A stretch of DNA of 64,000 bases from Sphingobacterium siyangense. Its GTDB lineage: Bacteria > Bacteroidota > Bacteroidia > Sphingobacteriales > Sphingobacteriaceae. Under the pieces are notes generated by a model. That model saw nothing but the letters and a program-made list of their open reading frames with translations, was not told where the DNA came from and did no database searches. How positions within the stretch are numbered: the stretch's first letter is position 1; every line of letters begins with the position of its first letter. The DNA lies in assembly GCF_007830445.1 (NCBI RefSeq), contig NZ_VLKR01000009.1, forward strand, positions 1 to 64,000, given 5' to 3'. A program made the translations under genes and the position numbers. Shown piece after piece: positions 43,180-52,811 of the stretch.

Positions 43180-44463
43180 TTAGACTTTGGGCAGGTTATA
43201 ACCATTATGATAAACTTTCGCCAGGTACTGGTCGGCATCCTTATCATTGAAACTGCGCTTTTGTTTGTCCCAGAACAATTTCTTTTTGGCCCGATAAGCA
43301 ATATTTCCCATTTGTGAGAATATCGCAATATGTGCCCCGGCTTCTATCGGAGCATGTAAACCCTCCACGGATTTCTTTCTAACTGCTTCAACAAAATTAA
43401 CCATATGCTTGTCCAACCCATTATCTTGTGAACGTTGAAAAGAGACAGCATCCATTCGCCCTTTCTCCGGGATAACCTCCCAACCCTCACGATTGACCAC
43501 CAAGGTACCATTATTGCCAATGAAAGCAACTCCGTGAGTCTTCTGGTAAGGACCCAAATCTATACCTGTTGCCTGCTCCCATTGAACATTAAATCCATCA
43601 AACTCGTATACCGTTGTTAAACTATCGGGTGTTTCAGCGGCATCGTCAGGATAAGCAAATTTACCTCCAGCAGCCATAACAGAAACAGGATCTGATACTT
43701 TCATTCCAATTAGCGCATAATCCAACATATGTACCCCCCAATCGGTCATCAAGCCACCCGCATAATCCCAATACCATCTAAAATTGAAGTGAAAACGATT
43801 GGGATTAAATGCACGTTTTGGTGCTGGCCCCAACCATTTATCATAATGTACTCCCGCAGGAACAGGAGCGTCTGCCTGAACCGGGATGCTCTTCATCCAA
43901 CCTTGGTAAGCCCAAGCCTTAACAAGACGTATTTTCCCCAATTTTCCGCTATGAACAAAATCCATCGCATCTCTGAAATGTTGTTGGCTTCGTTGCCACT
44001 GCCCAACCTGTACAACGCGCTTATGCTTTTTAGCAGCTGCAACCATAATTTCACATTCCCGAATGGAGTTTCCAATCGGTTTTTCGACATACACATCTTT
44101 TCCGGCCGCAACAGCATCAACCATTTGCATACAATGCCAATGATCGGGGGTAGCGACAATAACAACATCAACGTCATTTGCTTTTAGGAGGTCTTTATAA
44201 TCGATGTAAGTCTTCACATTGATATTGCGTTTCTTTAGTTCCTCAGCTCGATTCCCCAAAACATTTTCATCGACATCACATAATGCCGTACACTGCACTC
44301 CTGATACCTTCAAGATGGCGTTCAGATTGGACCAACCCATTCCGTTTGTACCGATCAGCCCTACACGAACCGTATCAGCTTGAAAACCGAATACTTTCGT
44401 CTGTGCAAAAAGTGCTGATGCAGCCAATAGGCTCGTATTTCGGATAAATTCTTTTCTCTTCAT
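43180..44463 (-). CDS. Exported Gfo/Idh/MocA-family oxidoreductase
   Basis: 427 residues with an export-type N-terminus (KRKEFIRNTSLLAASALFAQ). The Rossmann segment is VRVGLIGTNGMGWSNLNA and the conserved nicotinamide-binding motif VEKPIG. Tat-type members of this family work in the periplasm on sugars, often with glycosidases. It is upstream of and nearly overlaps the GH29 gene, so a role in fucoside processing is plausible (inference). Confidence 0.88.
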   Translation of the reverse strand: MKRKEFIRNTSLLAASALFAQTKVFGFQADTVRVGLIGTNGMGWSNLNAILKVSGVQCTALCDVDENVLGNRAEELKKRNINVKTYIDYKDLLKANDVDVVIVATPDHWHCMQMVDAVAAGKDVYVEKPIGNSIRECEIMVAAAKKHKRVVQVGQWQRSQQHFRDAMDFVHSGKLGKIRLVKAWAYQGWMKSIPVQADAPVPAGVHYDKWLGPAPKRAFNPNRFHFNFRWYWDYAGGLMTDWGVHMLDYALIGMKVSDPVSVMAAGGKFAYPDDAAETPDSLTTVYEFDGFNVQWEQATGIDLGPYQKTHGVAFIGNNGTLVVNREGWEVIPEKGRMDAVSFQRSQDNGLDKHMVNFVEAVRKKSVEGLHAPIEAGAHIAIFSQMGNIAYRAKKKLFWDKQKRSFNDKDADQYLAKVYHNGYNLPKV

Positions 44464-44812
44464 TGTTTAGTTTGGTTTATATTGATATTGTGTATTCATT
44501 ACTAGGAAGACGATTATCTTGGGATCCCCCCTAGTGAGATTACTAATATAACATTTAGTCTTTAGGATGAAGAATATTAATCCAAACAAAATGGCTGAAA
44601 TAAAGGACTTTGAATACCGTAGATAATTTCTATATTTGTTAAAAACAAGCATAAAACCATGGACCGAAGAACTTGTCTTTCTCCTCCAGCAAAATAATAT
44701 AGCGCAATGTCAAACGAATAATGGCTTCCGATCAGGAGCAAATTCGGATGATATAAGGATTAACTATTTATTTAGCTTTTAAATTTCCCTTTATGGGAAA
44801 GACATTTCTCTT
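44464..44812. other. 349-bp intergenic region
   Basis: Divergent promoter region between the minus-strand oxidoreductase and the plus-strand EamA transporter. I see no ORF with family similarity, no RNA gene and no convincing operator. Confidence 0.5.
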
Positions 44813-45682
44813 ATGAAAAAATCATATTTAGTACTTCATACCGCAGTACTGCTCGCAGGCTTCACCGGTGTTTTCGGCAAGCTCATTACGCTCAATCAAA
44901 TACCACTCGTCTGGTTTCGGGTCTTACTTTCAACAATCATCTTATTCATCGTTCTCAAATTATTCAAAATTGAGCGTTTAAAATCCACTAAAGATGCGTT
45001 TAAAATTGCGAAAGTCGGCGTACTAATCACTATCCACTGGATATTTTTTTATGGTAGCATCAAGTTTTCCAACATTTCCATTGGCGTTGTTTGCTATTGT
45101 CTGACCAGTTTCTTTACCGCTGTATTAGAGCCAATCATCAACAAGAAAAGATTTAGCGCAGTGCAGCTCATGTTAAGTATGCTGACATTGATCGGAATCA
45201 GTTTAATCTTTCATTTTGATAGCTCTTATCAACTTGGGATTATTTTGGGTGTAATTTCAACTATTTTTGCGGCTCTATATACCATTTACAACGAGCAATT
45301 AGTCAAACAATATGATAGTAAATTGCTCAATTTTTATCAGATGCTTAGTGGCACCATTGTATTGGGATTTGGACTGCCCATTTTCTATTATCTATTTCCT
45401 ACCGAACGTTTTATACCGAGCTTTTCTGATGGGGTCTATTTAATCTTGCTGGCTTTATTTTGTACAGTTGGCCTTTATGTTCTTTTTGCTGAATCACTCA
45501 AGAAGTTATCTGCATTTACGGTCAATTTGAGTTTCAATCTCGAGCCCATCTATTCGATTATCATTGCTTTTTTATTCTTCAACGAAGGCAAACAAGTCAA
45601 TGCTTCCTTCTATGTTGGACTCGCTCTTGTACTCGTTTCTGTTCTTCTCCAAACGATGCGCTCTATCAGAAAAAAAGCCTAA
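44813..45682 (+). CDS. EamA/DMT-family transporter
   Basis: 289 residues in about ten membrane helices with two EamA repeats (for instance GFTGVFGKLITLNQIPLVWFRVLLS in the first and LNFYQMLSGTIVLGFGLPIFYYL in the second), ending in a basic cytoplasmic tail. The family exports amino acids or other metabolites; the substrate is not predictable. It is convergent with the FAD dehydrogenase. Confidence 0.88.
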   Translation: MKKSYLVLHTAVLLAGFTGVFGKLITLNQIPLVWFRVLLSTIILFIVLKLFKIERLKSTKDAFKIAKVGVLITIHWIFFYGSIKFSNISIGVVCYCLTSFFTAVLEPIINKKRFSAVQLMLSMLTLIGISLIFHFDSSYQLGIILGVISTIFAALYTIYNEQLVKQYDSKLLNFYQMLSGTIVLGFGLPIFYYLFPTERFIPSFSDGVYLILLALFCTVGLYVLFAESLKKLSAFTVNLSFNLEPIYSIIIAFLFFNEGKQVNASFYVGLALVLVSVLLQTMRSIRKKA

Positions 45683-45692
45683 TAATTCCTTA

Positions 45693-45728
45693 TTCCATAG
45701 GCAAACATCGCATTGATTGCCTATGGAA
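45693..45728. terminator. Bidirectional terminator hairpin
   Basis: TTCCATAGGCA pairs with TGCCTATGGAA (11 bp, 14-base loop) between convergent genes. T-richness is moderate on the right side. Confidence 0.65.
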
Positions 45729-45764
45729 CCTCTATTTTAACATGAAGAAAAAAATTAATTTTCA

Positions 45765-47456
45765 TCACATTTCTAAGACAGATGGTATCTTTGTCAGACT
45801 CGCAATATGTTGTCCGGCTTTCATGCCGGAGAAAATACATCCTCCCAAAAACGTGCCTTCCAGTGCCCGATAGCCGTGCATCCCGCCACCACCAAATCCC
45901 GCCACCTCACCCACAGCATACAAGCCCTTTATCACCTCGTCATCCTTTGTTAGTACTTGTGCTTGGAGATTCGTTTTAAGACCGCCTAAGGTTTTCCGGG
46001 TCAGTACATGGAGACGTACCGCAATGAGCGGTCCATTTTCTTGCGCCAGGATTTTATGAAGGGCTGCCACTCGGCCTAATTTATCACCACGGTAATTCCG
46101 TGTATTCCGGATATAATTCACTTGCGTGTCTTTTGAGAACTTATTATCTACTTCCCGGTCACGCGCTTCAATTTGCGATTTAATTGCTTCATAGTCCAAT
46201 AAATCCTCCCCTGTCAAACGATTCATACGAGCTACCAGATCCTTTAGATTGTCCGAAACAATAAAATCAGATCCTTTTTCCTTAAAGGCCTCAACGGGCC
46301 CGGGAGCATTTTTCCCAAAAATGCGTTTCAAAAATAACCTATAATCCTTGTTGGTAATATCTGGATTCTGTTCTGAACCCGAAAGAGCAAACTCTTTTTT
46401 GATTATCTTCTGCGTCAGAATAAACCAGGAATAAGAAAAGCCTGTCTCTTGCAGATGCTTGAGTGTACCCAAGGTATCAAATCCAGGCAAATAAGGCGCA
46501 GGAAGTCTGGTACCGCGGGCATCAAACCACAGCGAAGAGGGCCCAGGCAAGATACGGATGCCGTGGTTAGGCCATATTGGATTCCAATTTTCAATCCCTT
46601 CCGTATAATGCCACATGCGATCGCGGTTTATCATATGAGCCCCAACCTCTTCCGCAATTCCGATCATTTTTCCATCGACATAGGCGGGAACACCTGAAAT
46701 CATTTGTGCCGGTGCTTTCCCTAATCGTTCAGGCCAGTTTTCGCGTACCAATTGATGATTTGCGCCGATCCCTCCAGAAGCAATAACGACCTGATCTGCA
46801 TAATATTCAAACGCTGCAAGAATAGTTCTGTTGGTTGCAACACCCCTTGCTTGGTGATCGTCTGCCAATATATCACCTCCAATTCCAATTACCGCACCAT
46901 CTTGCGTTAGCAATTTTGTTACGCGATGTCGAAAGCGAAACTGCAGAAGACCTTTTTCCTGCGCAGCATAAGCTTTATCCACAAAAGGTTTCACAACTCC
47001 GGTTCCGGTCCCCCAACTGACATGAAATCTAGGAACGGAATTACCATGCCCCGAGGCCGAACCATCACCGCGCTCCGCCCAACCGACCATAAACATCAGC
47101 TTTATACCAAGCTTAGCGATGTAGGCAGACTTTTCTTCTGTTGCAAATTTCAAGTAGGCCTCAGCCCATTGTCGTGGCCAATAATCCTCCTCGCGGTCAA
47201 ACCCGGCAGTCCCCATCCAATCCTGTCGGGCTAGTTCATAAGAATCCTTAATCCCCATGCGACGTTGTTGTGGCGAATTGATAAGAAAAAGTCCCCCGAA
47301 GGACCAATAGGCCTGTCCCCCTAGATTTTCTTCCGTTTCCTGATCTACAAGAAGCACTTTCTTACCAGCATTGGTGACTTCCATTGCTGTCGTAAGTCCT
47401 GCTAAACCCGATCCAATAATAATCACATCAGGTTTAAATTGTTCTACTTTTTGCAT
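45765..47456 (-). CDS. FAD-binding dehydrogenase (fumarate-reductase-like flavoprotein)
   Basis: 563 residues. The N-terminal dinucleotide motif is DVIIIGSGLAGLTTAMEV with the following VLLVDQE. QAYWSFGGLFL, HGNSVPRFHVSWGTGTGV and the C-terminal GLYAVGEVAGFGGGGMHGYRALEGTFLGGCIFSG match the COG3573 family, related to ketosteroid dehydrogenases and flavocytochrome c. The substrate is unknown. It appears to be a single-gene unit, divergent from the aldo/keto reductase. Confidence 0.87.
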   Translation of the reverse strand: MQKVEQFKPDVIIIGSGLAGLTTAMEVTNAGKKVLLVDQETEENLGGQAYWSFGGLFLINSPQQRRMGIKDSYELARQDWMGTAGFDREEDYWPRQWAEAYLKFATEEKSAYIAKLGIKLMFMVGWAERGDGSASGHGNSVPRFHVSWGTGTGVVKPFVDKAYAAQEKGLLQFRFRHRVTKLLTQDGAVIGIGGDILADDHQARGVATNRTILAAFEYYADQVVIASGGIGANHQLVRENWPERLGKAPAQMISGVPAYVDGKMIGIAEEVGAHMINRDRMWHYTEGIENWNPIWPNHGIRILPGPSSLWFDARGTRLPAPYLPGFDTLGTLKHLQETGFSYSWFILTQKIIKKEFALSGSEQNPDITNKDYRLFLKRIFGKNAPGPVEAFKEKGSDFIVSDNLKDLVARMNRLTGEDLLDYEAIKSQIEARDREVDNKFSKDTQVNYIRNTRNYRGDKLGRVAALHKILAQENGPLIAVRLHVLTRKTLGGLKTNLQAQVLTKDDEVIKGLYAVGEVAGFGGGGMHGYRALEGTFLGGCIFSGMKAGQHIASLTKIPSVLEM

Positions 47457-47787
47457 TGTTATTCTTTTACCGAACAGCTATCCCAATAAAAATGTGATTG
47501 CTCACAAGACCAACTGCCTTATATAAATTTACTAGTTTGGGCAGGATTGCACAAGAAAAACTTAACAGGAATCCCTTCGTTCTTTCCTTAAAAAAACACT
47601 TAATAATATATTATAAAAATAATAGAATAACACAATTTAAATTATTTTAATAATAAAAATCAGGATTATAACTTTGTGCTATCAATCATTCAAATAATAA
47701 TAAGCGCCATTTCGAACAGATTTATTTGATAAAAAAGTGCATTAGCGTAATAAATAATTTTAACAAGAAATATAAAAAATAAAAAAA
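47457..47787. other. 331-bp AT-rich divergent promoter region
   Basis: Lies between the FAD dehydrogenase and the aldo/keto reductase. The half near 47600-47787 is strongly AT-rich. No ORF, RNA gene or clear operator is seen. Confidence 0.5.
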
Positions 47788-48771
47788 ATGGAATACAGAA
47801 AATTAGGAAAAACAGATTTAGAATTATCGGCAATTACTTATGGAGCTTTCGCCATTGGCGGCAACATGTGGGGCGGAAATGAAAAGAAAGATTCTATTGA
47901 TTCTGTAAAAGCATCGATCGACAATGGTGTCACTACATTGGATACAGCCCCTTTTTATGGATTTGGTTTAAGTGAAGAAATGATCGGTGCGGCAATACAG
48001 GGTTATGATCGGACCAAAATACAGCTATTGACCAAATTTGGTTTGGTATGGGACGGCAGTAACCAAGGAAAAGGTGAATTTTTCTTTGATGCAGAAGAAG
48101 CTGGTAAAACTATTCCAGTTTATAAATATTCGTCAAAAACCAGTGTAATTCATGAAGTAGAGAATAGCCTAAAACGCTTACGTACGGACTACATCGATCT
48201 ACTTCAGATTCACTGGCCAGATAGCACGACCCCGATTTCGGAAACGATGGAAGCCTTGGATCTTCTTTTACAACAAGGTAAGATCCGTGCCGCCGGCGTC
48301 AGCAATTATAGTGTCGATCAAGTTTCAGAAGCACGGAAGAACCTCAACATTGCAAGTAATCAAGTTGGTTACAGTATGCTAAACCGAGGTATCGAAAAGG
48401 ACCTTGTTCCTTATGCAAAGGAAAATGATCTAGGTATCATTGTATATAGCCCTATGGAACGAGGTTTATTAACCGGTAAATATTTTAATACAGGTAAATT
48501 AAAAGAAAACGACCACCGCAATGGTTATTTCCAACAATTTGATCTGGCCAAGGTAAAGACTTTCTTGGATACCATCAGTCCAATTGCCACTAACAAAGGT
48601 GTAACACTTTCTCAATTGGTATTACGCTGGACCAGTCTACAGCCTGCGATCACTGTGGTTTTGGCAGGTGCTCGAAATGCAGAACAGGCCATAGCAAATG
48701 CGCAAGCCATCGATATCACGCTTACCACCGAAGATCTATCATTTATCAATCTTGCTTTAGCAAAAATTTAA
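47788..48771 (+). CDS. Aldo/keto reductase
   Basis: 327 residues, NADPH-dependent TIM-barrel reductase. The catalytic tetrad is visible: Asp and Tyr in TLDTAPFYGFGLSEE, Lys in LLTKFGLVW and His in LLQIHWPD. AGVSNYSVDQ and VLAGARNAEQA are the usual cofactor-binding segments. The substrate is unknown. It is followed 9 bases later by the broken start of a secreted protein gene that was probably in the same operon. Confidence 0.9.
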   Translation: MEYRKLGKTDLELSAITYGAFAIGGNMWGGNEKKDSIDSVKASIDNGVTTLDTAPFYGFGLSEEMIGAAIQGYDRTKIQLLTKFGLVWDGSNQGKGEFFFDAEEAGKTIPVYKYSSKTSVIHEVENSLKRLRTDYIDLLQIHWPDSTTPISETMEALDLLLQQGKIRAAGVSNYSVDQVSEARKNLNIASNQVGYSMLNRGIEKDLVPYAKENDLGIIVYSPMERGLLTGKYFNTGKLKENDHRNGYFQQFDLAKVKTFLDTISPIATNKGVTLSQLVLRWTSLQPAITVVLAGARNAEQAIANAQAIDITLTTEDLSFINLALAKI

Positions 48772-48780
48772 CATTCAGCG

Positions 48781-48923
48781 ATGAACAAATTCAATCAGTT
48801 GACAGTACTCCTTATGGGTGTACTGTCACTCACAGCAAAGCAATGCGCAAAATAAAACACTGCTGGTAGACCCAACAGATCGTACATGGTATCATGCTGC
48901 TTAGGATAAGAACGACGAGAACA
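48781..48923 (+). pseudogene. Remnant of a secreted-protein gene
   Basis: An ATG at 48781 begins a signal peptide (MNKFNQLTVLLMGVLSLTA) that hits a stop after 24 residues. Shifting the frame just after the signal gives NAQNKTLLVDPTDRTWYHAA, then TAG, then DKNDENTM, which reads like the mature start of a secreted enzyme after an A-Q cleavage site. At least one indel and one nonsense change are needed. The rest of the gene is gone: at 48924 the convergent oxidoreductase ends. I cannot name the family from so little. Confidence 0.6.
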
Positions 48924-49910
48924 CTATGGTCTTATTGTCGAAAAGTTATCGATAATCTTCATCAGAACCAAGGCTTCCTCAATCGGAGATGGATTTGGCC
49001 CGATACCGCGGAAATAATCTACCGTACGCGAAATCATCGGCAATTGAATATTTTCAGGATGATCAAATATAAATTCCTTCTCTCCATCTCTTGTTTTGAC
49101 AACAACTGAATTTCCAAAAATAGAAAAAGTAATATGCCCAAGGCTTCCTACAATTTCCACCTTATCTACCTGGTTTTCTTTGGCAACATTAAAACACCAA
49201 CTTCCATTGAAGACAAGCTGATTTTCAAACAAAATGGTTCCTGTGGTCTGATCAGCTACAGCACTTTCTTTATCCTGAATCAAGCTAAAACCATCGTATG
49301 AAACCGGCATTCCAAAAAAATAGAGCATCAAATCCAATTGATGTGGGGCTAAATCAAAGAAATAACCTCCTCCCGAAACAGCAGGATCAGTACGCCAATC
49401 TCCGCCACCTTTGGTCACTAGGTCGGGCATTCTACTCTGCCATAAACGCAATTTTACCGTCCTTAACTCACCAATTTCACCATTTCCAACAAGCTCCTTA
49501 ACCTTCAGAAACAAAGGCAATTGCCGCCTATAATGTGCAACTACCAACTTCCCGTCTCTTTCTTTTACTTCCTGCAATAATTTTTCTGCTTCTATCGCAT
49601 TTAACGTAACGGGCTTTTCAACATAAACAGATTTCCCTCTACGCAGGGCAGATACTGCATACGCGAGATGAGATGACGGTGGCGTTGCTACATAAATCGC
49701 ATTGAGATCGATATTATCGAGCAAATCGTCCGCGTCTGAATACCACAAGGGTACTTGATGTCGACTAGCATAATCAGCAGCTTTCGTCGCATCTCTTCGC
49801 ATTACGGCCATTAGCTGACTATTATTTATGCGATTAAACGCTGGTCCGCTTTTTTTTTCTGTGACATCACCACAGCCGATGATACCCCATACAATTTTAG
49901 GATTATCCAT
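48924..49910 (-). CDS. Gfo/Idh/MocA-family oxidoreductase (cytoplasmic)
   Basis: 328 residues from the ATG at 49910 (a TTG at 49922 is less likely). The Rossmann start VWGIIGCGDVTEKKSGPAF, IYVATPPSSHLAYA and the nicotinamide-binding motif YVEKPV are present, followed by an alpha/beta substrate domain with GGGYFFDLAPHQLDLMLY. There is no signal peptide, unlike the family member at 43180. The sugar substrate is unknown. Confidence 0.9.
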   Translation of the reverse strand: MDNPKIVWGIIGCGDVTEKKSGPAFNRINNSQLMAVMRRDATKAADYASRHQVPLWYSDADDLLDNIDLNAIYVATPPSSHLAYAVSALRRGKSVYVEKPVTLNAIEAEKLLQEVKERDGKLVVAHYRRQLPLFLKVKELVGNGEIGELRTVKLRLWQSRMPDLVTKGGGDWRTDPAVSGGGYFFDLAPHQLDLMLYFFGMPVSYDGFSLIQDKESAVADQTTGTILFENQLVFNGSWCFNVAKENQVDKVEIVGSLGHITFSIFGNSVVVKTRDGEKEFIFDHPENIQLPMISRTVDYFRGIGPNPSPIEEALVLMKIIDNFSTIRP

Positions 49911-50002
49911 AAGTATATTCAAATTATTGCTAAGACTCTGACCAATAATCCCGATATCTGGCCAGCATTACAGTACATACATCGAAGTACTGGTCTGATT
50001 TC

Positions 50003-50485
50003 TTAGGGCTTTTCACGTCCCACAAATCGGTTTTTACCCAAAAGAAAACCGATTGCCCTTTCGATGTTTTTTCTTCGACTATCCGCAGTTTTTAAGGAAG
50101 AAATATAGCGGATAATTTCCTTTTGCTTTGATGGAGACAATCCATCGAATACCTGCAGAGCTTCCTTATTTAGTGCAAATGCTGCTTCGAGTTCGGGGTG
50201 AGGCAAAATAGTGCGGTCTTCCGGATCAAAAGCGATTGTTACGGCTAAGGTCTCACCGATTCGTTTCGGCGAATTCGACAATATAGCCGTGTTAATGTAC
50301 AGTCTCCACTCCTCCTTAAACCGCAGCAACGTCTGAACATAATCCTTTTCATTCACTTTTCCTTTCACAGGAATATATCCCTTGTTTATTCCTGCATCCT
50401 TAAATAGGTTTTCAAGAATATCCGTAGGAACAAAAACAAAAGGATTGATACCAATAATTTCCAATTGTGCTTCAAAGGCAAACAT
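50003..50485 (-). CDS. YdeI/OmpD-associated, DUF1905-type protein
   Basis: 160 residues. The N-terminal half (AQLEIIGINPFVFVPTDIL and KGYIPVKGKVN) is the DUF1905 beta-barrel. The C-terminal half (FDGLSPSKQKEIIRYISSLKTADSRRKNIERAIGFL) is the YdeI/OmpD-associated helical motif. Function is poorly known; some relatives are linked to bacteriocin or antimicrobial-peptide resistance. It follows the aldo/keto reductase by 19 bases and is probably co-transcribed. Confidence 0.85.
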   Translation of the reverse strand: MFAFEAQLEIIGINPFVFVPTDILENLFKDAGINKGYIPVKGKVNEKDYVQTLLRFKEEWRLYINTAILSNSPKRIGETLAVTIAFDPEDRTILPHPELEAAFALNKEALQVFDGLSPSKQKEIIRYISSLKTADSRRKNIERAIGFLLGKNRFVGREKP

Positions 50486-50504
50486 GATATGATCAATTAG
50501 GTGA

Positions 50505-51491
50505 TTAATTATGCTTCAGAATAGTATCGATATGCGTCAATTCATCCGTCGTAAAGTCCAACCTGTCCAGGGCCTTGAGGGAATCAACCAGCTGCTCACT
50601 ATTTCTCGCCCCTACTAAAACCGAGCTTACGCGTTCATCTTTCAACAACCATGCAATTGCCATTTGTGCCAATGTTTGCCCTCTTTGTACCGCAAGATTA
50701 TTCAACCGGTCGATCTTCTCCATTAATTCTGGAGTGATCATTTCACTTTTCAAAAAATGTTCTTTCGAAGCACGTGAATCCGCCGGAATGCCGCCGAGAT
50801 ATTTGTTGGTCAGCAGTCCCTGTGCCAAAGGAGAAAAAGCGATCGCTCCGATTCCTTCTGCCTGCAGCACATCCAAAAGTCCCTCCTCAGGTGTCCGCAC
50901 CAGCATCGAATACTTAGGCTGATGAATAAGGCATGGTGTCCCCATAGCACGCAATAACGCAGCTGCTTTCTGAGCAAGATCAGGAGGATAATTGGACAAG
51001 CCTACATAGCAGGCCTTTCCTTGATGAACAATATCTCGCAATGCTGCCATTGTCTCTTCCAACGGTGTATTCGGATCAGGTCGATGATGGTAAAATATAT
51101 CCACATAATCGAGACTCATCCGTTTTAAGCTCTGATGTAAACTGGCCATCAAATATTTACGGCTTCCCCAATCACCATACGGCCCCGGCCACATGGTATA
51201 ACCCGCTTTAGTGGAAATTAAAAGTTCATCACGATAGCCCACAAAATCGGTACGCAATAGCTGTCCAAAGTTCTCTTCGGCACTTCCCGGAGGAGGACCA
51301 TAATTATTGGCAAGGTCAAAATGGGTGATTCCACGATCAAAAGCGGTCAGCAAGGTTTTCCGGAATACAGCTTGAATATCGGTTTCGCCAAAATTTTGCC
51401 AAAGCCCCAATGATATGGCTGGCAAGAGAATACCACTCTTCCCACAGCGTCTGTAGGGCATATTCTGATATCGGTTTGGATTGAATGTCAC
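50505..51491 (-). CDS. Aldo/keto reductase, L-glyceraldehyde 3-phosphate reductase (YghZ) type
   Basis: 328 residues with a GTG start at 51491. That start is preferred because MTFNPNRYQNMPYRRCGKSG matches the usual N-terminus of the YghZ group, and ISLGLWQNFG follows. Catalytic residues lie in FDLANNYGPPPGSAEENFG, STKAGYTMWPGPYGDWGS and FYHHRPDP. Members reduce L-glyceraldehyde 3-phosphate and related aldehydes and resemble potassium-channel beta subunits. First gene of a two-gene unit. Confidence 0.9.
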   Translation of the reverse strand: MTFNPNRYQNMPYRRCGKSGILLPAISLGLWQNFGETDIQAVFRKTLLTAFDRGITHFDLANNYGPPPGSAEENFGQLLRTDFVGYRDELLISTKAGYTMWPGPYGDWGSRKYLMASLHQSLKRMSLDYVDIFYHHRPDPNTPLEETMAALRDIVHQGKACYVGLSNYPPDLAQKAAALLRAMGTPCLIHQPKYSMLVRTPEEGLLDVLQAEGIGAIAFSPLAQGLLTNKYLGGIPADSRASKEHFLKSEMITPELMEKIDRLNNLAVQRGQTLAQMAIAWLLKDERVSSVLVGARNSEQLVDSLKALDRLDFTTDELTHIDTILKHN

Positions 51492-51770
51492 GTTACAAAG
51501 TTTATACCTGCAAAATACAAAACTATTTCCAACAGTCCAGCGTATTTCCCGCTTTCGTCTTCTTTCGCAAACCTCTTTTTAACACTATATCATTTAACAG
51601 CAGGTCATGTTTCTAACACCAAATCGATTAGCAACAGGTCATGATAACCTTAGGAAAGCAGGCTTCGATGCATAATTCTTTTTGCATAGAAACGTATTTA
51701 TATTGCATATAAAAAGCAATTTATCTAAGTTTGGTCTTATCCAAAAGCAAAGGGATTAATTAGACATAAC

Positions 51771-52811
51771 ATGATTGGCAGATTCTTCAGAAAATTCTAT
51801 TTACATATTGTCATCTGGACCATATTACTGCTGTTGCCCTTTATAACGTATCTCTACCAGCCGGATAAGATCGCTGATTTCAAAGCCTATTCGGCGTTAT
51901 CGCATTTAGTAAATATTGTATTCCTGGCTACTCATTTTTACTTGCATTGCTACGTTGTTGCGCCCACCTATTTTTTCGGTCGCAGAAAGATCTTTGTACT
52001 ATTAATGGCACTTGGGTTTGCCACCTACGTAGCACTGAACTACAGCATAGTTTATTTTAATCCAGATGGAGAGCTTGCTCATCTGACGAAGGAAAATATT
52101 CTTTTTGTACGGTTGGTCATCGGCCCAGGCATTATTTACTCCCTTTGTATGATCACGTCTTCAATGATCTTCCTTTACGATGAGCAAGCGCGACAAAAGG
52201 AGCTCAACAAACAGATTGCGCTTGAAAAAACAACGGCAGAACTAACAATGTTAAAGCTACAGATCAGCCCGCATTTCCTATTCAATACACTGAACAATAT
52301 CCGTTGGCTCATTCGTAAACAATCACCAGATTCCGAAGACACTATTGTTAAGTTATCCGAAATGCTACGCTATATACTTTACGAAGTAGACGGCCCCAAA
52401 GTCGAACTTTTTAAAGAGATTGACCATATGCGCAATTTTATTGCCTTACAGACCCTTCGTCTTCCTATCCAAGGAAATGTAACACTTGATATCGAAGACA
52501 AGGTCAAAAATAGAATGATCCCCCCATTACTCTTCATACATTTTGTGGAGAATGCATTCAAATATGGCGTAGATAGCAAAACAGCTCCACAGATACAGTT
52601 TCAATTTCAGGAAACTCCGGGTGGCATTATCTTTATATCCCGTAATAGAATCTTACAACATACAGAACCGCGTCCAAACGAAGGTATAGGACTGACCAAT
52701 GTACGCAGACGATTACAATTATTGTATCCCAATCGACATGACCTCAGCATCAGAAAAACCGATGTTGGAGATTTCGAAGTCACCCTCAAACTGATGACCG
52801 ATGAAGATTAA
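51771..52811 (+). CDS. LytS-type sensor histidine kinase
   Basis: 346 residues. Four N-terminal membrane helices (to about 135) are followed by the short His_kinase domain with phosphoacceptor His168 in ISPHFLFNTLNNIRWLI, and an ATPase domain (FVENAFKYG, GIGLTNVRRRL). The stop overlaps the LytTR regulator start by 11 bases, so the two form a pair. An outer-membrane beta-barrel gene lies directly downstream and is the likely target. Confidence 0.92.
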   Translation: MIGRFFRKFYLHIVIWTILLLLPFITYLYQPDKIADFKAYSALSHLVNIVFLATHFYLHCYVVAPTYFFGRRKIFVLLMALGFATYVALNYSIVYFNPDGELAHLTKENILFVRLVIGPGIIYSLCMITSSMIFLYDEQARQKELNKQIALEKTTAELTMLKLQISPHFLFNTLNNIRWLIRKQSPDSEDTIVKLSEMLRYILYEVDGPKVELFKEIDHMRNFIALQTLRLPIQGNVTLDIEDKVKNRMIPPLLFIHFVENAFKYGVDSKTAPQIQFQFQETPGGIIFISRNRILQHTEPRPNEGIGLTNVRRRLQLLYPNRHDLSIRKTDVGDFEVTLKLMTDED

